From Streptomyces violaceusniger Tu 4113 (GTDB taxonomy: Bacteria > Actinomycetota > Actinomycetes > Streptomycetales > Streptomycetaceae): DNA of 64,000 nucleotides. Position 1 is the stretch's first letter. Every line of letters starts with the position of its first letter. Location of the stretch: positions 4,588,001-4,652,000 of the forward strand of contig NC_015957.1 of NCBI RefSeq assembly GCF_000147815.2. The letters are read 5' to 3'. Positions 11,701 to 47,704 of the stretch are shown piece after piece. Position numbers and translations under genes: made by a program. The notes under the pieces are model-generated. The model made no database searches and was not told the DNA's origin. It was given only the letters and a program-made list of their open reading frames with translations.

Positions 11701-14700
11701 CACGCAGGAAGGTGGCTTCCTGCACGGCGCCAGCCAGTTCGACCCGGCGTTCTTCGGGATTTCGCCGCGTGAGGCGATCGCGATGGACCCGCAGCACCGT
11801 CTGCTGCTGGAAACCTCGTGGGAGGCGCTGGAGCGGGCCGGTATCGACCCGCTCTCGGCGAAGGGCAGCCAGACCGGCGTCTTCGCGGGCGTGACCTACC
11901 AGGACTACGGCGGTGTCCTCGCCGGATCCCAGGAAGCGGTCGAGGGCCTCGTCGGCACCGGTGTCTCGCCGAGCGTGCTCTCGGGCCGTATCTCCTACAC
12001 CATGGGCCTCGAGGGGCCCGCCATGACGGTGGACACCGCGTGCTCGTCGTCGCTGGTCGCCCTGCATCTCGCATGGCAGGCGCTGCGCCAGGGCGAGTGC
12101 TCGCTGGCGCTGGCGGGTGGTGTGACGGTGATGTCCACCCCGATGTCGCTGGTCGAGTTCAGCCGGCAGCGTGCGCTCGCCTCCGACGGACGCAGCAAGC
12201 CCTTCTCGGCCGCCGCGGACGGCGCGAGCTGGGCCGAAGGCGTCGGCATGCTCGTCCTCGAGCGGCTGTCGGACGCCCGCCGCAACGGACACCCGATCCT
12301 CGCCGTGCTGCGCGGTAGCGCGGTGAACCAGGACGGCGCGTCCAATGGTCTGACGGCGCCCAACGGCCCTTCGCAGCAGCGGGTCATCCGGCAGGCGCTG
12401 GCGAACGCCCGCCTGTCGGCCGCCGAGGTGGACGCGGTCGAGGCGCACGGCACGGGCACCTCGCTGGGCGACCCGATCGAGGCGCAGGCGCTGCTGGCCA
12501 CCTACGGTCAGGAGCGTCCCGAGGGCCAGCCGATGATGCTGGGCGCCATCAAGTCGAACATCGGCCACTCGCAGGCGGCCGCCGGTGTGGGCGGCGTCAT
12601 CAAGATGGTGATGGCGATGCGTCACGGGGTGCTGCCGAAGACCCTGCACCTCGACGAGCCTTCGCCCCACGTGGACTGGACCGAGGGCGACGTCGAGCTG
12701 CTGGCCGAGGCCAGGCCGTGGCCGGAGACGGGACGTCCGCGGCGCGCGGGTGTGTCGGCGTTCGGCATGAGTGGCACCAACGTGCACACCATCCTGGAGC
12801 AGGCTCCGGAGATCGAGGCGGCCGAGACCGCCGAGACCGCCGAGGCCGACGTTGTCGATGGCCCGGTGGCGTGGGTCGTGGCGGGCAAGAGCGGCGACGC
12901 GCTGCAGGCCCAGGCCGACGCGCTGCGGGAGTTCGTGGCCGAGCGCCCGGAGCTGCGGACCGCCGATGTGGCGCTCTCCCTGGCGACGACCAGGTCCGCG
13001 TTCCAGTACCGGGCCGCGGTGACCGGGACCAGCCGCGAGGAACTCCTCGAGCGCCTGGCGGCGGTGGCCCAGGGCGCGAAGGCACCGGGCGTGGTCCGCG
13101 CGAGCGCGGCCGAGGCAACTGGCCGTTCGGTGTTCGTGTTCCCCGGTCAGGGTGCGCAGTGGCTGGGCATGGCGGTGGGGCTGTTGGAGTCCTCGCCGGT
13201 GTTCGCGGAGGCGATCGGTGAGTGTGAGTCGGCTCTGTCGGCTCATGTGGACTGGTCGCTGACGGATGTGCTGCGTGGCGCCGAGGGCGCTCCCGATTTC
13301 GACCGGGTGGATGTCGTTCAGCCGGTGCTCTTCGCGGTGATGGTGTCGCTGGCGAAGCTGTGGCGTTCGGTGGGGATCGAGCCGGATGCGGTGATGGGTC
13401 ACAGTCAGGGTGAGATCGCGGCGGCCTGTGTCGCGGGTGCGCTCTCGCTGGAGGATGCCGCCAAGGTGGTGACCCTGCGGTCGCAGGCCATCGCCGCGGG
13501 TCTGGCCGGTCGTGGTGGCATGGTGTCGGTCGGGTTGCCGGTCGACCAGGTCAAGGAGCGGATCGCCGCGTGGGACGGTGGAATATCCGTCGCCGCGGTC
13601 AACGGCCCCGGCTCGGTCGTGGTCTCCGGTGACCCGGGTGCGCTGGATGAGATGGTCGCGCAGCTTGAGGGTGAGGAGGTCCGTGTTCGCCGGGTTCCGG
13701 TGGACTACGCCTCGCATTCGGCGCATGTGGAGGCGATCCACGAGGAGCTGCTGAAGGTCCTGGCGGACCTTGAACCGCGTTCCTCCGAGGTGCCGTTCTA
13801 CTCGACGGTGCTCGGTGAGCTGGTGGACACCGCTGGTCTGGACGCCGAGTACTGGTACCGGAACCTGCGGCAGACCGTCGAGCTGGAGTCCACCACCCGC
13901 ACCCTGCTCGACAGCGGGCATGACGTGTTCATCGAGGTCAGCCCGCATCCCGTGCTGACCCTGCCGGTGCAGCAGACCGTCGAGGCCGCCGAGGCCCAGG
14001 CCGTGGTCGTCGGCACACTGCGGCGCGACGAGGGCGGCCTGGAGCGATTCCTGACCTCGATCGCCGAACTTCATGTCAATGGGGTCGGTGTCGACTGGCG
14101 GAAGGTGTTCGCCGGACAGGGCGCCCGCCAGATCGACCTGCCCACCTACGCCTTCCAGCGGCAGCGGTACTGGCCGCAGCCGGCCGACGACGCCGGGTTC
14201 GGCAACGCCCCCGTCTCCGAGGCCGACTCGGTGGACGCCCGGTTCTGGGAGGCCGTCGAGCGCGAGGACCTCGAAGGACTGGCGCAGACGCTGCAGCTCG
14301 ACGGGGAGGCCCCGCTGAGCGCGGTGCTGCCCGCCCTGTCGTCGTACCGGCGCGGCAGGCGTGACCGCTCGACCGTCGACAACTGGCGCTACCGGATCAA
14401 CTGGAAGCCCCTGATCGACCAGCCGTCGTCCGGCTCCGAGCAGGAGCAGGGCGCCCCGATCACCGGTACCTGGATGGTCGTCGTACCGCCGGTCGACACC
14501 GCCCGCGAACTGGCGGAGCGCATCGCGCGGGACGTGGAGCGCCACGGTGCCCGCATGGTGCGGGTCGATCTGGACGACTCGGAGCCGGAGCGGTCGTCGC
14601 TGACCGAACTCCTCCGGGACGCGGCCCCCCGCACCCCCTCCGCGGACGGCTCCGAGCAGGAGGGGACGCTCGCGATCGACGGAGTGCTCTCCCTGCTCGC

Positions 14701-17700
14701 GCTCGACGAGGTGGCGCTCCCCGAACACCCGGGCGTTCCGCGCGGCTTCGCCGGCACCATGACCCTGGTCCAGGCGCTGAGCGACCTCGACATCGATGTG
14801 CCGCTCTGGCTCGCCACCACCGGAGCCGTGTCCGTGGGCCGCTCCGACCGGGTCGGCAGCGTCAAGCAGTCCCTGGTGTGGGGTCTGGGCCGAGTGGTCG
14901 GCCTGGAGTACGCACAGCGGTGGGGCGGTCTCGTCGACCTCCCCGAGTCGCCGGACGCGATCGACGACCGGGTGCTGAACCGTCTGGTCGGCCTGATCGG
15001 GCGCTCCGGTGACGAGGATCAGGTCGCGGTGCGCGCCTCCGGGCTCTTCGGCCGTCGGCTCGTCCGGGCGCCCTTGGGCGACGCCCGGCCGGCCCGTACC
15101 TGGGAGCCTCGCGGAAGCGTCCTGATCACCGGTGGTACCGGTGCACTAGGTGGCCGCCTCGCCCGCTGGCTCGTCCAGGCCGGTGCCGAGCACCTGGTGC
15201 TGACCAGTCGCCGCGGCCTGGACGCCCCCGGCGCGGCCGAGCTGTGGGACGAGCTGACCGCCCTCGGCGCACGGGTCACCGTCGCGGCCTGTGACGCCGC
15301 CGACCGTGACGCGTTGCGGGAGCTCCTCGACGGGCTGCCCGCGGAGTATCCGCTGACCGCGGTGGTGCACGCGGCCGGTGTGCTGGACGACGGCCTCATC
15401 GACACCCTCACCGTCCCCAGGGCGCAGGGCGTCTTCCGGCCCAAGGTGGACGCCGTGGTGAACCTCCACGAGCTGACCCAGGACCTGGACCTGTCCGCAT
15501 TCATCCTCTTCTCCTCCTACGCCGGAACCGTCGGTGGTGCCGGTCAGGGCAGCTACGCCGCCGCCAACGCCTTCCTCGACGCCCTGGCGCAGCAGCGCCG
15601 CACACAGGGCCTCGCGGCGACCTCGGTGGCATGGGGCGCCTGGGGCGGCGGTGGTCTGGTCGACGACGCCCTCGCGGCCCAGCTCAAGCGGCGCGGTATG
15701 CCGGCGCTGGAGCCCGTCCTCGCCGTCGACGCCCTTCAGCAGGTGCTCGATCACGACGAGGTCGACGTCACCGTCGCCGACGTGGACTGGGAGCGCTACG
15801 CCCCCGGGTTCGCCGCGGCCCGGCCGCGTCCGCTGCTGAACGAGCTGCCGGAGGTGCGGCAGGCCCTGGAGGCGGCGGAGGCAGAACTCGGCGCGTCGCT
15901 CTCCGGGCTGGCCGAGCGCCTCGAAGGGCTGTCGGCCGTCGAACGCGAGGCGGAGGTGCTCGACCTCGTCAGGTCCCAGGCCGCCGAGGTGATCGGGTAC
16001 CCGAGCGCCGACGCGGTGGAGCCGGACCGGGCCTTCCGGGACATCGGGTTCGACTCGCTGACCGCCGTGGAGCTGCGTAACGGCCTCAGCATGGCGGCCG
16101 GTGTGAACCTCCCGGTCACCGTGGCCTTCGACTACCCGACACCCACAGTGCTCGCCCGGTTCATCCTGGATGAAACGCAGGGCACCGCCCCCGCGCCGGT
16201 GGATGACCTGCCGGTGGTGACGGACACCGTCGTGGACGACGACCCGATCGCGATCGTGTCGATGAGCTGCCGCTTCCCGGGTGGGGTACGCACCCCCGAG
16301 GACCTGTGGCGGCTGGTCTCCGAGGGCAGCGACGTGATCAGCGCCTACCCGACCAACCGTGGCTGGGACCTCGACGACCTCTACGACCCGGACCCGGAGA
16401 ACACGGGCACCAGCTACGCGAGCGGCGGCGGCTTCGTCTACGACGCCGACGAATTCGACCCGGCGTTCTTCGGGATCGCCCCCCGCGAGGCGCTGACCAT
16501 CGACCCGCAGCAGCGGGTGCTGCTGGAGACCTCCTGGGAGGCGATCGAGCGGGCGGGCATCGACCCCACGTCGCTCAAGGGAAGCCGGACGGGCGTCTTC
16601 GCGGGAAGCAACGGCCAGGACTACATCGGCCTGCTGGTGGCCGCCCCGGGCGGACCCGACGGCTACCTCGGAACCGGCAACGCGGGCAGCGTCGTATCGG
16701 GTCGTATCTCCTACACCTTCGGCCTCGAAGGACCGGCCGTCACGGTGGACACGGCGTGCTCCTCGTCGCTGGTGGCGCTGCACATGGCCGTGCAGTCGCT
16801 GCGCCAGGGCGAGTCCTCCCTCGCGCTGGCCGGCGGTATCACGATCATGTCGAGCCCCGGCTCGTTCGTGGACTTCAGCCGCCAGAAGGGGCTGTCGACG
16901 GACGGGCGGTGCAAGGCGTTCGCGGCATCGGCCGACGGCACGGGCTGGGGCGAGGGCGTCGGCATGCTGCTCCTTGAGCGGCTGTCGGACGCGCGGCGCA
17001 ACGGCCACCCGGTGATGGCGATCGTGCGCGGCTCCGCCGTCAACCAGGACGGCGCGTCCAACGGTCTGACGGCGCCCAACGGGCCGTCGCAGCAGCGGGT
17101 GATCCGGCAGGCGCTGGCCAGCGCCGACCTCGCCGCCCACCAGGTACAGGCGGTCGAGGCGCACGGCACCGGCACCAGGCTCGGTGACCCGATCGAGGCG
17201 CAGGCGCTGCTGGCCACCTACGGCCAGGGGCGGCCGGAGGACCAGCCGCTGTGGCTGGGCTCCATCAAGTCGAACATCGGGCACACGCAGGCGGCCGCCG
17301 GTGTCGCGGGGATCATCAAGATGGTGATGGCCATGCGTGAGGGCGTGCTGCCGCAGACGCTCCATGTCGACGAGCCGACGCCGCATGTGGACTGGACGGC
17401 TGGCGAGGTCCGGCTGCTGACCGCGTCGACCCCGTGGCCGGAGAGCGGCGAGCCGCGCCGGGCGGGCATCTCCTCGTTCGGCATCAGCGGCACCAACGCC
17501 CACACCATCATCGAGCAGGCCCCGGAGCCGGAGGCGGTGGAGCGGGTCCGTACGGACGCTCCGCCGGCCGACTCGGAAACGCTTCCCTGGACGGTCAACG
17601 GCAAGGGCGCCGAGGCGCTGCGCGCCCAGGCCAGGAACCTGCACGACTACGTGGCGGCCCACCCCGAGCTCGACCTCGACGACGTGGGCTATTCGCTGGC

Positions 17701-20700
17701 GACCACCCGGTCCGTCTTCGATCACCGCGCCGTGCTCCTGAGCGGCGACCGGGACGGGCTGCTGAGCGGTCTCGAGGCCATCGCCTCGGGCGCCACGGCC
17801 CCCGGAGTCGTCCAGGGATCCGTGGGCACCGCCGGCAAGACGGCGTTCCTGTTCTCGGGCCAGGGCGCGCAGCGTCTGGGCATGGGACGGGAGCTGTACG
17901 ACCGCTTCCCGGTGTTCGCCCGCGCCCTGGACGAGGTGTGCGCGCATCTCGACGTGCTGCTCGACCGGCCGCTGCAGGAGGTGATGTTCGCCGCCGAGGA
18001 CAGCGCGGACGCCGCGCTGCTCGACCAGACGGCCTTCACCCAGCCCGCGCTGTTCGCCATCGAGGTGGCGCTGTTCCGGCTGCTGGAGCACTGGGGCGTC
18101 ACCGCGGATGTGCTGATCGGTCACTCGGTGGGAGAGGCTGCCGCCGCCCACGTGGCCGGAGTGCTGTCGCTGGAGGACGCGTGCGCGCTCATCGCGGCGC
18201 GTGGCCGGCTGATGCAGGCGCTGCCGGAGGGCGGCGCGATGGTGGCCATCCAGGCATCGGAGGAGGAGATCGCGGTATCGCTGGCCGGTCGTGAGACCGA
18301 GGTGAGCATCGCCGCGGTCAACGGCCCGACGGCCGTGGTGATCGCGGGCGATGAGGCCGCGGCACTGGAGATCGCCGGAGAGTGGGAGCAGGAGGGCCGC
18401 AAGACCCGCCGGCTGAAGGTCAGCCACGCCTTCCACTCGCCCCGCATGGACGCGATGCTGGACGACTTCCGTGACGTCGTCACGGGCCTGTCCTTCCAGG
18501 CACCGTCGATGTCCTTGGTCTCCAACCTCACCGGTAAGTCGGCGGGTGCGGCCGAAGTGTGCTCCCCGGAGTACTGGGTGCGGCATGTGCGGGAGGCGGT
18601 GCGCTTCGCGGACGGGGTACGGGCCCTGGAGAAGCTCGGGGTCACCTCGTTCCTGGAGGTCGGTCCCGACGGTGTACTCACCGCGATGGCCCAGGACAGC
18701 CTGGCGTCCGACGAGGACGGCGGCGTCGCCGCCTTCACCCTCGTCCCCGCTCTGCGCAAGAACCGCCCCGAGACCCAGTCGCTGACCACGGCGCTGGCCG
18801 AACTCCACGTCCACGGCACCACCGTGGACTGGTCGACGGCGTTCGCCGGACGCGACGTCCGGCGGGTGGAGCTGCCCACCTACGCCTTCCAGCGGCAGCG
18901 CTACTGGCCGAAGGCCCCCGGCGCCATGACCGGGGACGTCGCCTCCATCGGGCTCAGCTCCCCCAACCACCCGCTGCTGGGTGCCGGAGTCGAGCTCGCG
19001 AGCAGCGACGGATTCCTCTTCACCAGCAGGCTGTCGGTGCAGAGCCAGCCGTGGCTCGCCGACCACGCGATCGGCGGCGCGGCCCTGTTCCCCGGGACCG
19101 GATTCCTGGAACTGGCCATCCGCGCCGCCGACCAGGTCGGTAGCGGCCGGGTCGAGGAGGTCACCCTGGCCACCCCGATGGTCCTGCCCGAGAACGAACC
19201 GGTCCAGGTGCAGCTCTGGGTGGGTGACAGGGACGAGACGGGCTACCGCTCGCTCAGCCTGTACTCCCGCTCGGCCAAGGCCTCCTCGGACGAGCCGTGG
19301 ACGCAGCACGCGGCCGGTGCGCTCGCCCCGGCCGGCCCCGAGCCGTCGTTCGACCTGAGCGCATGGCCCCCGGCGGACGCGGAAGCCCTGGACATCAGCG
19401 ACTTCTACGAGCGCTTCGCCGCCACCGGCTTCGCCTATGGCCCGATGTTCCAGGGCCTGCGGTCCGCCTGGCGCTCCGGCGACGACGTCTACGTCGAGGT
19501 CGGTCTCGATGAGAAGCACGCGTCGGACGCGGCCGACTTCGGCCTCCACCCCGCCCTGCTGGACGCCGCCGTGCAGGCGGTGACCTTCGTCGCCCTGGAG
19601 GACGTCGGCCTCTCCCGGCTCCCGTTCTCCTGGAGCGGGGTGTCGCTCCACGCCGGTGGCGCGTCCACCCTGCGGGTGCGGCTCACCCAGCTCGGACCGG
19701 ATTCCATCTCCCTCGCGGTGGCCGATGGAACCGGCCGCCCGGTGGCGTCGATCGAATCCCTCGTGCTGCGCCCGGTGTCGGTGGAACACATCGACTCGGC
19801 CAGGACGTCGGCGTTCCGCGACTCGCTGTTCACGCTGGACTGGACCGCCGTTCCGGCCATCGCTCCGGCCGAGGCGGCAACGGCCAAGTGGGCCGTGGTG
19901 GGCACCGACCACTACGGACTGGCCGCCGGCGCGATCGCCGGAGCCGAGGTGACCCTCTACGCCGATCTCGACGCGCTGGGCGCCGCGATCGACGGAGGCG
20001 CCGCTGCCCCGGAGGCCGTGCTGGTCTCCTACGCACCGGGCCTCGACGACGAGGCGGCTCAGGGCAAGCCCAAGAGCAAGGCGAAGAGCAAGGCCAAGGG
20101 CAGGAGCAAGAGCAAGGCCAAGCAGGGCCTGGAGCCGGCGGGCGCCATCCACGCGGTGACGCACCACACGCTCGGCATGATCCAGGGCTGGCTCGGCGAC
20201 CGCCGGTTCGACTCCTCCCGACTGGTCTTCGTGACGTCGGGCGCCATGGCGCCCGAGGACCGCGACGAGACCCCGGACCTGATCCACGCACCCCTGTGGG
20301 GCATGGTGCGGTCCGCGCAGTCGGAGAACCCGAACTGCTTCGTCCTGGTGGACCTGGACCCGCAGGAGCCCGCCGAGGCGTCCAAGGCGGCACTGCCCGC
20401 GGTGCTCGCCGGCGACGAGCCGCAGGCCGTGGTCCGCGAGGGCGCGGTGCTCGGCCAGCGCATGGCCCGGGTCTCCTCGGGCACCGCGCTGCTGCCCCCC
20501 GCAGGCATACGCGAATGGCGCCTGGACATGCACGCCAAGGGAACCCTGGAGAACCTGGCGCTGCTGCCCAGCCCCGACGTCACCGAAGCGCTGGGCGAGA
20601 ACGAGATCAGGGTCGAGATGCGCGCGGCGGGGATGAACTTCCGCGATGTGCTCAACGCCCTGGGGATGTACCCCGGAGAAGCCGGGCCGCTCGGTGGTGA

Positions 20701-22834
20701 GGGCGCCGGCATCGTGACCGAGGTCGGCCCCGGAGTGACGAACCTGACCCCCGGCGACCGGGTGATGGGCATCTTCAGCGGGTCGTTCGGCCCGGTCGCC
20801 ATCACCGACCGGAGGGTTGTCGCCCGGGTTCCGGAGGACTGGACGTTCGAGCAGGCGGCCTCCACCCCCATCGTGTTCCTGACGGCCTACTACGCCATGG
20901 TGGACCTGGGAGGTCTCCAGCCCGGCCAGTCGGTGCTGGTGCACTCGGCGGCCGGTGGTGTGGGCATGGCCACGCTCCAGCTGGCGCGGCACCTCGGGGC
21001 CGAGGTCTTCGGCACGGCGAGCGAGGGCAAGTGGGACACCCTGCGGTCGCTGGGTCTGGACGACGAGCACATCGCGTCGTCGCGGACGCTGGACTTCGAA
21101 AAGCGCTTCCTCGATGTCACCGGCGGGCGCGGTATGGACGTGGTGCTCGACTCGCTGGCGCGGGAGTTCGTGGACGCGGGTCTGCGTCTGCTGCCGCGCG
21201 GCGGACGGTTCCTGGAGATGGGCAAGACCGACATCCGGATCCCGGACGAGGTGGCCGCCGAATACACCGGAGTCTCCTACCGGGCGTTCGACCTCATGGA
21301 GGCGGGAGCCGACCGCATCCATGAGATGTGGAGCGACCTGATCTCCCTGTTCGAGAGCGGGGCACTGCGGCCGCTGCCGGTGCGCACCTGGGATGTCCGC
21401 AGGGCACCCGACGCCTTCCGCTTCATCAGCCAGGCCCGGCATACCGGCAAGGTGGCGCTGACCATCCCGAGGACGCTGGATGGTCCGGGGACGGTGCTGA
21501 TCACTGGTGGTACGGGTGGTCTGGGCGCGTTGCTGGCCCGTCATCTGGTGGTGGAGCACGGGGTTGAGCGTCTGATGTTGACGAGTCGTCGTGGCGTGGA
21601 GGCGCCGGGTGCGGCGGAGTTGGTGGCGGAGTTGGCCGGGCTGGGTGCCAAGGCGCGGGTGGTGGCGTGTGATGTCGCCGACCGGGCCGCGGTGGAGAAG
21701 CTGCTGGCGGGGATCGGTTCGGAGCATCCGCTGTCGGCGGTGGTGCATGCGGCGGGTGTGCTGGATGACGGTGTGGTGGAGTCGCTGACGCCGGAGCGGG
21801 TGGACAAGGTGCTGCGTCCGAAGGTGGACGCCGCGCTGCACCTGCACGAGCTGACGCGCGACCTGGACCTGTCCGCCTTCATCCTGTTCTCTTCCGTCTC
21901 CGGTACGTTCGGCGGCGCGGGCCAGGCCAACTACGCGGCGGGCAACGCGTTCATGGACGCCCTGGCCCAGCACCGCAGGGCCGAAGGGCTCCCCGCGGCC
22001 TCGCTCGCATGGGGGCCGTGGACGCAGGACGGCGGCATGACCACCGAGCTGGCCGACGCCGACGTCAGCCGCATGACCCGGACCGGCATGGTCGCCCTCA
22101 CCCCCGAGGCCGGACTCGCGCTGTTCGACGCGACCCGCGATCTCGACGGTGCCGTCCTGATGCCCATGACGATGGACATGGCGTCGGTGGGCGAGCCGGT
22201 ACCCGCGCTGCTGCGCGGACTGGTGCGGGCGCCCGCCCGCAGGACCGCCGAGTCGGGCGCCACGAACACCACGGCCGACCCGACCGCCGAGCTCAAGCAG
22301 CACCTGGCCGGGAAGTCCGGGACGGAGCGCGAGCGCATCCTCGTGGACCTGGTGTGCGACCAGGTGGCCGTCGTCCTGGGCTATGCCTCGGGACAGGCGA
22401 TCGAACCCGGACACGCCTTCAAGGACCTGGGCTTCGACTCCCTGTCGGCCGTCGAACTGCGCAACCGTCTCAACGCGATCACCGGAACGCGGCTGCCGGC
22501 GACCCTGGTGTTCGACTACCCGACCCCGGCGTCCCTCGGACGATTCCTGCGCGATGAGGTCACCCCCGCCGATGGGCCCGCGACCGAGCCCGTCTTCGGA
22601 GAACTCGACCGGCTGGAATCCACACTGTCGGCGCTCGACTCCGACAGCGAGACACACACCCAGGTCATGGCGCGGCTCCAGGGTCTGATGGCCAAGTGGT
22701 CCGCCGGCGGAACCGGGCAGCTGTCCGGCACCGCGACGGCGCTGGACGACGACATGGACGACGACAGCGAGATCGAATCGGCCACCGCTGACGAGATCTT
22801 CAAACTCATCGACGACGAATTCGGAACCTCCTGA
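2..22834 (+). CDS. Modular type I polyketide synthase, 5'-truncated by window edge (modules A-E)
   Basis: Multimodular PKS that extends an ACP-bound acyl chain by decarboxylative condensation. The reading frame is already open at base 2 and the protein begins inside an AT, so the true start, the KS of module A and any N-terminal docking domain lie left of the window. About 7,610 residues are visible. Domain order: [AT]-KR-ACP / KS-AT-KR-ACP / KS-AT-DH-ACP / KS-AT-KR-ACP / KS-AT-DH-ER-KR-ACP / C-terminal docking domain. Each KS has the DTACSSS Cys motif and each complete AT has GHSxGE. AT specificity motifs read malonyl (HAFHS) in A, B, C and E and methylmalonyl (YASHS) in D. Oddities are a KR-less module C and a Lys-rich insert in module E. 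It ends in TGA 45 nt before the next PKS gene, whose docking region fits as its partner. Catalytic type is certain; the product is unknown. Confidence 0.98.
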   Translation, partial: AAAHVAGVFSLEDACTLVAARGRLMQALPEGGAMVAVQASEEEISGSLAGREAEVSIAAVNGSTAVVIAGDEAAVLEIAAQWSEQGRKTSRLKVSHAFHSPRMDAMLDDFRRVVRGLSFQTPTQALVSNVTGEPVGAEEISSPDYWVRHVREAVRFADGIRSLHAQGVTAYLEVGPDGVLSAMARDCLATESASAPVVVPVLRKGRPDAQAVMAALTEAHVHGVTVNWAQVFDGRGARRVELPTYPFQRQRYWLEGTSAASKGSAADSVDARFWDAVEREDLEALAQALDVDGAGSLGELLPALSSYRRQQRDRATVDGWRYRISWKPVSEIPAATVSGTWLVVVPTSGVDDTFGESASATLQRHGADVVRVVADEGDLAPGVLAERLREIATGLPGIGGVLSLVGLDERPCTEHPVVSRGLALTLTLLRALAEADIEARLWCGTRGAVSVGRSDQLTSPAQAEIWGLGRVAAMEHPRIWGGLVDLPETLDERAAARLAWALSAEGGEDQVALRGSGAYARRLSRITVGNESAERTWRPRGSVLITGGTGALGAQVARWAVREGAEHLVLTSRRGPAAEGASELKAELEELGAEVTVAACDAADRDALAAVLAAIPERHPLSAVVHAAGILDDGVLDRLTIDQLAGTLTAKVEGARHLHELTEGLSLDAFVLFSSFAGVVGGAGQAAYAAANAYLDALAQQRRAQGLAATAVAWGPWAESGMAASGRAGDRMRGGPLPPMTPSLAVDALRWAVGHDEAALVVADIDWTGMASMMSAGPSALVSDIPEAREFLTASGGAAARTEPGSGLPEQLAGLTDAEQRAVLLDLIRTHAASALGHFSADSVEPGRAFRDLGFDSLTAIELRNRLDLATGLRLPSTLIFDYPTAEVLAGHLLQELGGAHTEAVGSTVAHRVRPDDDDPIAIVAMSCRFPGGVETPQDLWRLLAEGGDAIAGFPGDRGWDVEGMYHPDPEHPGTFYAREGGFLYGAPQFDPVFFGISPREALAMDPQQRLLLETSWEAFEYAGVKPAALRGTRTGVFVGTNGQDYSTIMLDAPEDFGGHVGTGSAASVVSGRISYTFGLEGPAMTVDTACSSSLVALHLAVQSLRQGECDLALAGGVSVMSTPGAFVEFSRQRGLAPDGRCKPFAEGADGTGWSEGVGMLLVERLSDARKNGHPVLAVVRGSAINQDGASNGLTAPNGPSQQRVIRQALASAGLSAAEVDAVEAHGTGTTLGDPIEAQALLATYGQERPEGHPLWLGAIKSNLGHTQAAAGVAGVIKMVMAMRAGVLPMTLHVDEPSREVDWSAGEVRLLTEATVWPETGRPRRAGVSSFGLSGTNAHTIIEQAPDLEEAAASEAVAPEAPVSAAVVPWLVSGKSREALRAQAERLYGHVAAREDVGVLDVGHTLAARSEFEHRAVLVGEDRETLLRNLQALAQGGIASGAVQGQAVTGGKSAFLFSGQGAQRLGMGRELYDAFPVFARALDEVCAHLDVVLDRPLRDVVFAAEGSADAELLDQTAFTQPALFAIEVALFRLLEHWGVAPDVVIGHSIGEIAAAHVAGVFSLEDACTLVAARGRLMQALPEGGAMVAVQASEEEIAGSLAGREAEVSIAAVNGPTAVVIAGDEEAALEIAGQWAEQGRKTRRLRVSHAFHSPRMDAMLDDFRDVVTGLSFQTPSIALVSNVTGEAASRDEVCTPEYWVRHVREAVRFADGMRALTAQGVTRFLEVGPDGVLSAMARDCLTADQTAATAVVPVLRKDRPETQALTMALAELHVHGASVEWESVIAGRGARMVELPTYAFQRERFWPEVSISLSGLNTSSAVDSVDARFWEAVEREDLEALAETLDVDGETPLSAVLPALSTYHRNRRDQSTIDNWRYRVAWKPVSDVADGSLSGTWLVVVPASRAEDDLVTETVSGLERHGAGVVSLVADERDLDAETLGERLRAATADAPALSGVLSLLALDEELCPEHPALSNGLALTLTLVRAMADAGIEASLWSGTRGAVSVGRSERLSHPKQAMVWALGRVAALELPELWGGLVDLPETLDERAVARLAGVLSAEATEDQVAVRGSGVFARRLTRSAAPVADGTTWRARGTVLVTGGTGALGGQVARWLVGQGAEHLVLTSRRGLEAPGAVELREELEALGARVTVAACDVADREQLAALLDAVPQEYPLTAVVHAAGANGVAPLTETGLADAAAVVSGKVAGAVNLDELLGDRELDAFVVFSSIAGVWGSGGQAAYGAANAYLDALVEDRRARGLAGTAVAWGPWAEGGMAAGDEADHLARRGLPAMVPGLAIAALQGAIAGDEGVVTVADVDWERFAPAFTIGRPSPLLGDLPEVQRALANAENAEGTGTGSALRGRLTGLTEAEIDRTLLDLVRAHAAAVLGFAGAEAVEPGRAFKELGFDSLTAVEFRNRLNAETGLVLPATLVFDYPSATVLAGHLRAEVLGTQDAVAVPSAVAVPADDDPIAIVGMSCRFPGGVRSPEELWNLVAAGTDAITDFPSDRGWDVEGMYDPDPERSGTFYAREGGFLDEAGEFDAAFFGISPREALAMDPQQRLLLETSWEAFERAGIDPASVRGSQIGVYVGAATSGYGAGLQEIPEGLEGQLLTGSATSVVSGRISYTLGLEGPALTVDTACSSSLVALHQAAQAVRQGECSMALAGGVTVMTSPAAFVEFSRQRGLAPDGRCKPFADAADGTGWSEGVGMLLVERLSDARRNGHQVLAIVRGSAVNQDGASNGLTAPNGPSQQRVIRQALANARLSSADVQVIEAHGTGTTLGDPIEAQALLATYGQERPEDLPLWLGSIKSNIGHTQAAAGVAGVIKMVMAMRHGVVPQTLHVDEPSREVDWSAGEVRLLTEAAAWPETEQPRRAGISAFGVSGTNAHTIIEQAPVQDEAEPAPAPVDDHGMAPWALSARSPEALRAQAQRLRAHLSEGAESGVLDIAESLVATRSVFEHRAVLLGTDRETLLRGLETVAAGDDAPGIVQGQAAKAGKTAFLFTGQGAQRLGMGRELYGAFPVFARALDEVCAHLDVVLDRPLREVMFAEDGSAEAALLDQTAFTQPALFAIEVALFRLLEHWGITPDVLIGHSIGEIAAAHVAGVFSLEDACTLVAARGRLMQALPEGGAMVAVEASEEEIAGSLAGREAELSVAAVNGPTAVVIAGDEEAALEVAGQWAERGRKTRRLRVSHAFHSPHMDAMLDGFRAVAETLTYHGPSTAFISNVTGEQAGAEEVCSPEYWVRHVRETVRFLNGVRTLEAQGVTTYIEVGPDGVLSAMAQDCLTEPVDDIAAEEAPAPLLVPVLRKDRPETQALVAALADTHVHGETVDWRAFFAGRGARRVDLPTYAFQHQRYWLESGTAAGDAAAFGLDPADHPLLGGAVPVAGTDSLVFTGTLSLHTQPWLADHVLRGEAVLATTALVELAIRAGDEVGLGHVEELVSQAPLALPRGSGVQIQLVLGEEDESGTRALEMYSRVAEPVDEDEDEWICHASAVLAPEPDDLATAEGAVRFASAAWPPPGAERVEVDGLYEMLAEGGLVYGPSFRGLRAVWQRDDEVFAEISLAEESVAEAERFGLHPALLDAALQPLGLGVLDGVGRGRLLFSLAGVSLYASGASELRVRLARTGPETLSLAAIDGAGEAVVSADTLTLRQVATEQSELPAPKTTETLPEPAVSPEASADAPVATESPVAAETPAEETTAMPPARRRRTARRTAQRGGPEAGPLASLRERLAGLSEPEQDRVLLEILRTHVAAVLGHASADQVQGSQAFKDLGFSSLTAVEFRNRVSKAIGLRLPATAVFDYPTPVELAKFARAEVLGSLTGARQPAPVAVADSDEPIVIVGMSCRYPGEVATPEDLWDLVAQGRDGISPFPTDRGWDVENLYDPDPDEPGKCYTQEGGFLHGASQFDPAFFGISPREAIAMDPQHRLLLETSWEALERAGIDPLSAKGSQTGVFAGVTYQDYGGVLAGSQEAVEGLVGTGVSPSVLSGRISYTMGLEGPAMTVDTACSSSLVALHLAWQALRQGECSLALAGGVTVMSTPMSLVEFSRQRALASDGRSKPFSAAADGASWAEGVGMLVLERLSDARRNGHPILAVLRGSAVNQDGASNGLTAPNGPSQQRVIRQALANARLSAAEVDAVEAHGTGTSLGDPIEAQALLATYGQERPEGQPMMLGAIKSNIGHSQAAAGVGGVIKMVMAMRHGVLPKTLHLDEPSPHVDWTEGDVELLAEARPWPETGRPRRAGVSAFGMSGTNVHTILEQAPEIEAAETAETAEADVVDGPVAWVVAGKSGDALQAQADALREFVAERPELRTADVALSLATTRSAFQYRAAVTGTSREELLERLAAVAQGAKAPGVVRASAAEATGRSVFVFPGQGAQWLGMAVGLLESSPVFAEAIGECESALSAHVDWSLTDVLRGAEGAPDFDRVDVVQPVLFAVMVSLAKLWRSVGIEPDAVMGHSQGEIAAACVAGALSLEDAAKVVTLRSQAIAAGLAGRGGMVSVGLPVDQVKERIAAWDGGISVAAVNGPGSVVVSGDPGALDEMVAQLEGEEVRVRRVPVDYASHSAHVEAIHEELLKVLADLEPRSSEVPFYSTVLGELVDTAGLDAEYWYRNLRQTVELESTTRTLLDSGHDVFIEVSPHPVLTLPVQQTVEAAEAQAVVVGTLRRDEGGLERFLTSIAELHVNGVGVDWRKVFAGQGARQIDLPTYAFQRQRYWPQPADDAGFGNAPVSEADSVDARFWEAVEREDLEGLAQTLQLDGEAPLSAVLPALSSYRRGRRDRSTVDNWRYRINWKPLIDQPSSGSEQEQGAPITGTWMVVVPPVDTARELAERIARDVERHGARMVRVDLDDSEPERSSLTELLRDAAPRTPSADGSEQEGTLAIDGVLSLLALDEVALPEHPGVPRGFAGTMTLVQALSDLDIDVPLWLATTGAVSVGRSDRVGSVKQSLVWGLGRVVGLEYAQRWGGLVDLPESPDAIDDRVLNRLVGLIGRSGDEDQVAVRASGLFGRRLVRAPLGDARPARTWEPRGSVLITGGTGALGGRLARWLVQAGAEHLVLTSRRGLDAPGAAELWDELTALGARVTVAACDAADRDALRELLDGLPAEYPLTAVVHAAGVLDDGLIDTLTVPRAQGVFRPKVDAVVNLHELTQDLDLSAFILFSSYAGTVGGAGQGSYAAANAFLDALAQQRRTQGLAATSVAWGAWGGGGLVDDALAAQLKRRGMPALEPVLAVDALQQVLDHDEVDVTVADVDWERYAPGFAAARPRPLLNELPEVRQALEAAEAELGASLSGLAERLEGLSAVEREAEVLDLVRSQAAEVIGYPSADAVEPDRAFRDIGFDSLTAVELRNGLSMAAGVNLPVTVAFDYPTPTVLARFILDETQGTAPAPVDDLPVVTDTVVDDDPIAIVSMSCRFPGGVRTPEDLWRLVSEGSDVISAYPTNRGWDLDDLYDPDPENTGTSYASGGGFVYDADEFDPAFFGIAPREALTIDPQQRVLLETSWEAIERAGIDPTSLKGSRTGVFAGSNGQDYIGLLVAAPGGPDGYLGTGNAGSVVSGRISYTFGLEGPAVTVDTACSSSLVALHMAVQSLRQGESSLALAGGITIMSSPGSFVDFSRQKGLSTDGRCKAFAASADGTGWGEGVGMLLLERLSDARRNGHPVMAIVRGSAVNQDGASNGLTAPNGPSQQRVIRQALASADLAAHQVQAVEAHGTGTRLGDPIEAQALLATYGQGRPEDQPLWLGSIKSNIGHTQAAAGVAGIIKMVMAMREGVLPQTLHVDEPTPHVDWTAGEVRLLTASTPWPESGEPRRAGISSFGISGTNAHTIIEQAPEPEAVERVRTDAPPADSETLPWTVNGKGAEALRAQARNLHDYVAAHPELDLDDVGYSLATTRSVFDHRAVLLSGDRDGLLSGLEAIASGATAPGVVQGSVGTAGKTAFLFSGQGAQRLGMGRELYDRFPVFARALDEVCAHLDVLLDRPLQEVMFAAEDSADAALLDQTAFTQPALFAIEVALFRLLEHWGVTADVLIGHSVGEAAAAHVAGVLSLEDACALIAARGRLMQALPEGGAMVAIQASEEEIAVSLAGRETEVSIAAVNGPTAVVIAGDEAAALEIAGEWEQEGRKTRRLKVSHAFHSPRMDAMLDDFRDVVTGLSFQAPSMSLVSNLTGKSAGAAEVCSPEYWVRHVREAVRFADGVRALEKLGVTSFLEVGPDGVLTAMAQDSLASDEDGGVAAFTLVPALRKNRPETQSLTTALAELHVHGTTVDWSTAFAGRDVRRVELPTYAFQRQRYWPKAPGAMTGDVASIGLSSPNHPLLGAGVELASSDGFLFTSRLSVQSQPWLADHAIGGAALFPGTGFLELAIRAADQVGSGRVEEVTLATPMVLPENEPVQVQLWVGDRDETGYRSLSLYSRSAKASSDEPWTQHAAGALAPAGPEPSFDLSAWPPADAEALDISDFYERFAATGFAYGPMFQGLRSAWRSGDDVYVEVGLDEKHASDAADFGLHPALLDAAVQAVTFVALEDVGLSRLPFSWSGVSLHAGGASTLRVRLTQLGPDSISLAVADGTGRPVASIESLVLRPVSVEHIDSARTSAFRDSLFTLDWTAVPAIAPAEAATAKWAVVGTDHYGLAAGAIAGAEVTLYADLDALGAAIDGGAAAPEAVLVSYAPGLDDEAAQGKPKSKAKSKAKGRSKSKAKQGLEPAGAIHAVTHHTLGMIQGWLGDRRFDSSRLVFVTSGAMAPEDRDETPDLIHAPLWGMVRSAQSENPNCFVLVDLDPQEPAEASKAALPAVLAGDEPQAVVREGAVLGQRMARVSSGTALLPPAGIREWRLDMHAKGTLENLALLPSPDVTEALGENEIRVEMRAAGMNFRDVLNALGMYPGEAGPLGGEGAGIVTEVGPGVTNLTPGDRVMGIFSGSFGPVAITDRRVVARVPEDWTFEQAASTPIVFLTAYYAMVDLGGLQPGQSVLVHSAAGGVGMATLQLARHLGAEVFGTASEGKWDTLRSLGLDDEHIASSRTLDFEKRFLDVTGGRGMDVVLDSLAREFVDAGLRLLPRGGRFLEMGKTDIRIPDEVAAEYTGVSYRAFDLMEAGADRIHEMWSDLISLFESGALRPLPVRTWDVRRAPDAFRFISQARHTGKVALTIPRTLDGPGTVLITGGTGGLGALLARHLVVEHGVERLMLTSRRGVEAPGAAELVAELAGLGAKARVVACDVADRAAVEKLLAGIGSEHPLSAVVHAAGVLDDGVVESLTPERVDKVLRPKVDAALHLHELTRDLDLSAFILFSSVSGTFGGAGQANYAAGNAFMDALAQHRRAEGLPAASLAWGPWTQDGGMTTELADADVSRMTRTGMVALTPEAGLALFDATRDLDGAVLMPMTMDMASVGEPVPALLRGLVRAPARRTAESGATNTTADPTAELKQHLAGKSGTERERILVDLVCDQVAVVLGYASGQAIEPGHAFKDLGFDSLSAVELRNRLNAITGTRLPATLVFDYPTPASLGRFLRDEVTPADGPATEPVFGELDRLESTLSALDSDSETHTQVMARLQGLMAKWSAGGTGQLSGTATALDDDMDDDSEIESATADEIFKLIDDEFGTS
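2755..7350 (+). other. PKS module B: KS-AT(malonyl)-KR(A)-ACP
   Basis: KS about 2755-4035, Cys at 3272-3274. AT about 4361-5230, Ser at 4643-4645 in GHSIGE, HAFHS at 4943-4957. KR structural half about 5465-6270, catalytic half about 6283-6860. There is no LDD; instead HAAGANG and a Trp eight residues before Tyr (6725-6727) mark it as A-type. ACP about 7110-7345, Ser at 7229-7231. Predicted outcome: acetate unit with a hydroxyl of opposite configuration to that made by the B-type KRs. Confidence 0.95.
7405..11475 (+). other. PKS module C: KS-AT(malonyl)-DH(degenerate)-ACP, no KR
   Basis: KS about 7405-8695, Cys at 7925-7927. AT about 9005-9860, Ser at 9287-9289, HAFHS at 9587-9601. DH fold about 10118-10975: His at 10235-10237 and Asp at 10760-10762 are present, but the HxxxGxxxxP motif reads [10 protein letters not shown] followed by TT where PGT is expected. 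No KR or ER follows. A roughly 70-residue Pro/Glu/Ala-rich linker with an Arg-rich tail leads straight to an ACP (about 11230-11470) whose motif is GFSSL, Ser at 11345-11347. Predicted outcome: the beta-carbonyl stays a ketone, so the DH has no hydroxyl substrate unless a KR acts in trans. Confidence 0.93.
11521..16185 (+). other. PKS module D: KS-AT(methylmalonyl)-KR(B)-ACP
   Basis: KS about 11521-12805, Cys at 12041-12043. It is somewhat divergent: the usual GRCKPF is GRSKPF, and the N-terminal motif is [17 protein letters not shown] about 13129-14010, Ser at 13403-13405 in GHSQGE, YASHS at 13706-13720 (methylmalonyl). KR catalytic half about 15112-15680 with [11 protein letters not shown] and Tyr at 15554-15556. 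ACP about 15925-16175, Ser at 16055-16057. Predicted outcome: propionate unit with a B-type hydroxyl. Confidence 0.95.
13185..13295 (+). repeat. 111-bp stretch in the AT of module D identical to the AT of module F
   Basis: By direct reading, 13185-13295 is identical to 24627-24737 over 111 bases, including synonymous positions. It encodes the segment just before the GHSQGE region of two methylmalonyl ATs. Third-position identity implies recent copying or gene conversion rather than selection on protein alone. Confidence 0.88.
20062..20126 (+). other. Lys/Ser/Ala repeat insert in module E (KSKAK-type)
   Basis: The 65 bases encode a strongly basic low-complexity run reading [19 protein letters not shown], built from imperfect AAGAGCAAGGC-type DNA repeats. 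It sits in the KR structural subdomain between DH and ER, at a surface-loop position. The equivalent places in modules J, K and module 1 have no such run. Replication slippage is a likely origin; any function is unknown. Confidence 0.9.
21476..22150 (+). repeat. KR segment of module E duplicated in module J
   Basis: Aligns without gaps to 46240-46914 (constant offset 24,764, confirmed by the catalytic Tyr codons at 21932 and 46696). Long tracts are identical apart from single synonymous changes such as CTG/TTG. Similarity resumes in the docking linker after the ACP. Confidence 0.85.
22575..22831 (+). other. C-terminal docking domain (gene 2-22834)
   Basis: After the last ACP the chain runs through [15 protein letters not shown] and ends in the acidic helix [15 protein letters not shown]. 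This is the usual C-terminal docking form of cis-AT PKS subunits and should pair with the N-terminal helix encoded at 22880-22969. The [15 protein letters not shown] segment is duplicated at the end of the 32569-47559 gene. Confidence 0.85.
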
Positions 22835-22879
22835 CGTGGCGAGCTGGAACTCACAGAGTGTTTCAAGGGGCTGGGGATA

Positions 22880-32497
<9,618 letters not shown>

Positions 32498-32512
32498 GCT
32501 GAGTTTCCTGAC

Positions 32513-32543
32513 GGAGCCTCGGTCAATTCCCGAGGATCGCTCC
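32513..32543 (+). promoter_or_regulatory. Small imperfect hairpin in the leader of the 32569 gene
   Basis: CCTCGG at 32517-32522 pairs with CCGAGG at 32530-32535 around a 7-nt loop. GGAG (32513-32516) and CTCC (32540-32543) can extend it across a bulge. It sits in the 71-nt gap between two PKS genes, about 25 nt before the start codon. It is too weak to call a terminator and could merely be an mRNA structure. Confidence 0.3.
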
Positions 32544-32568
32544 TTACTACTTACCGGGTGATATCACA

Positions 32569-47559
<14,991 letters not shown>

Positions 47560-47611
47560 ACCCTGCCCAAGACCTCGTGAACTTTGACTGCGAAGAAAGT
47601 GGCGCCAAACA

Positions 47612-47704
47612 ATGAGTGAGACAAAGCTCCGCGACTACCTCAACAGGGTGACGACTGATCTGCACCGCACCCGTCAGCGCCTTCAGGATGTGGAGGCGAA
47701 GCAG
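47612..47704 (+). other. N-terminal docking helix (gene 47612-55369)
   Basis: Residues 1-31 read [19 protein letters not shown] and then QRLQDVE, the same docking family as the helices at 22880 and 32569. ATG 47612 follows AAGAAAG at 47593-47599 with 12 nt spacing, a weak ribosome site. Confidence 0.87.

Larger units (their letters stand above)
16240..22560 (+). other. PKS module E: KS-AT(malonyl)-DH-ER-KR(B)-ACP
   Basis: KS about 16240-17530, Cys at 16757-16759. AT about 17843-18710, Ser at 18125-18127 in GHSVGE, HAFHS at 18425-18439. DH about 18943-19790 with [12 protein letters not shown] (His 19064-19066) and HPALLDA (Asp 19562-19564). KR structural half about 19810-20500, carrying a Lys/Ser-rich insert. 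ER about 20512-21475 with [10 protein letters not shown] near 20940-20970. KR catalytic half about 21491-22060, [11 protein letters not shown], Tyr at 21932-21934. ACP about 22310-22560, Ser at 22439-22441. Predicted outcome: fully reduced methylene. Confidence 0.95.

Noticed and set aside
974-14728. Very long open frames on the - strand (also 15146-25789, 36916-41529 and 56601-62660)
   Set aside because: They are mirror images of the PKS genes. In DNA this rich in G/C at third positions the complementary frame rarely meets stop codons. Their translations are rich in Arg, His and Gly with no domain motifs, and they would overlap fully supported PKS domains.
32513-32543. Hairpin before the 32569 gene as a transcription terminator
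   Set aside because: Only six contiguous pairs with a bulged extension, no T-tract, and the genes on both sides encode successive subunits expected on one transcript.
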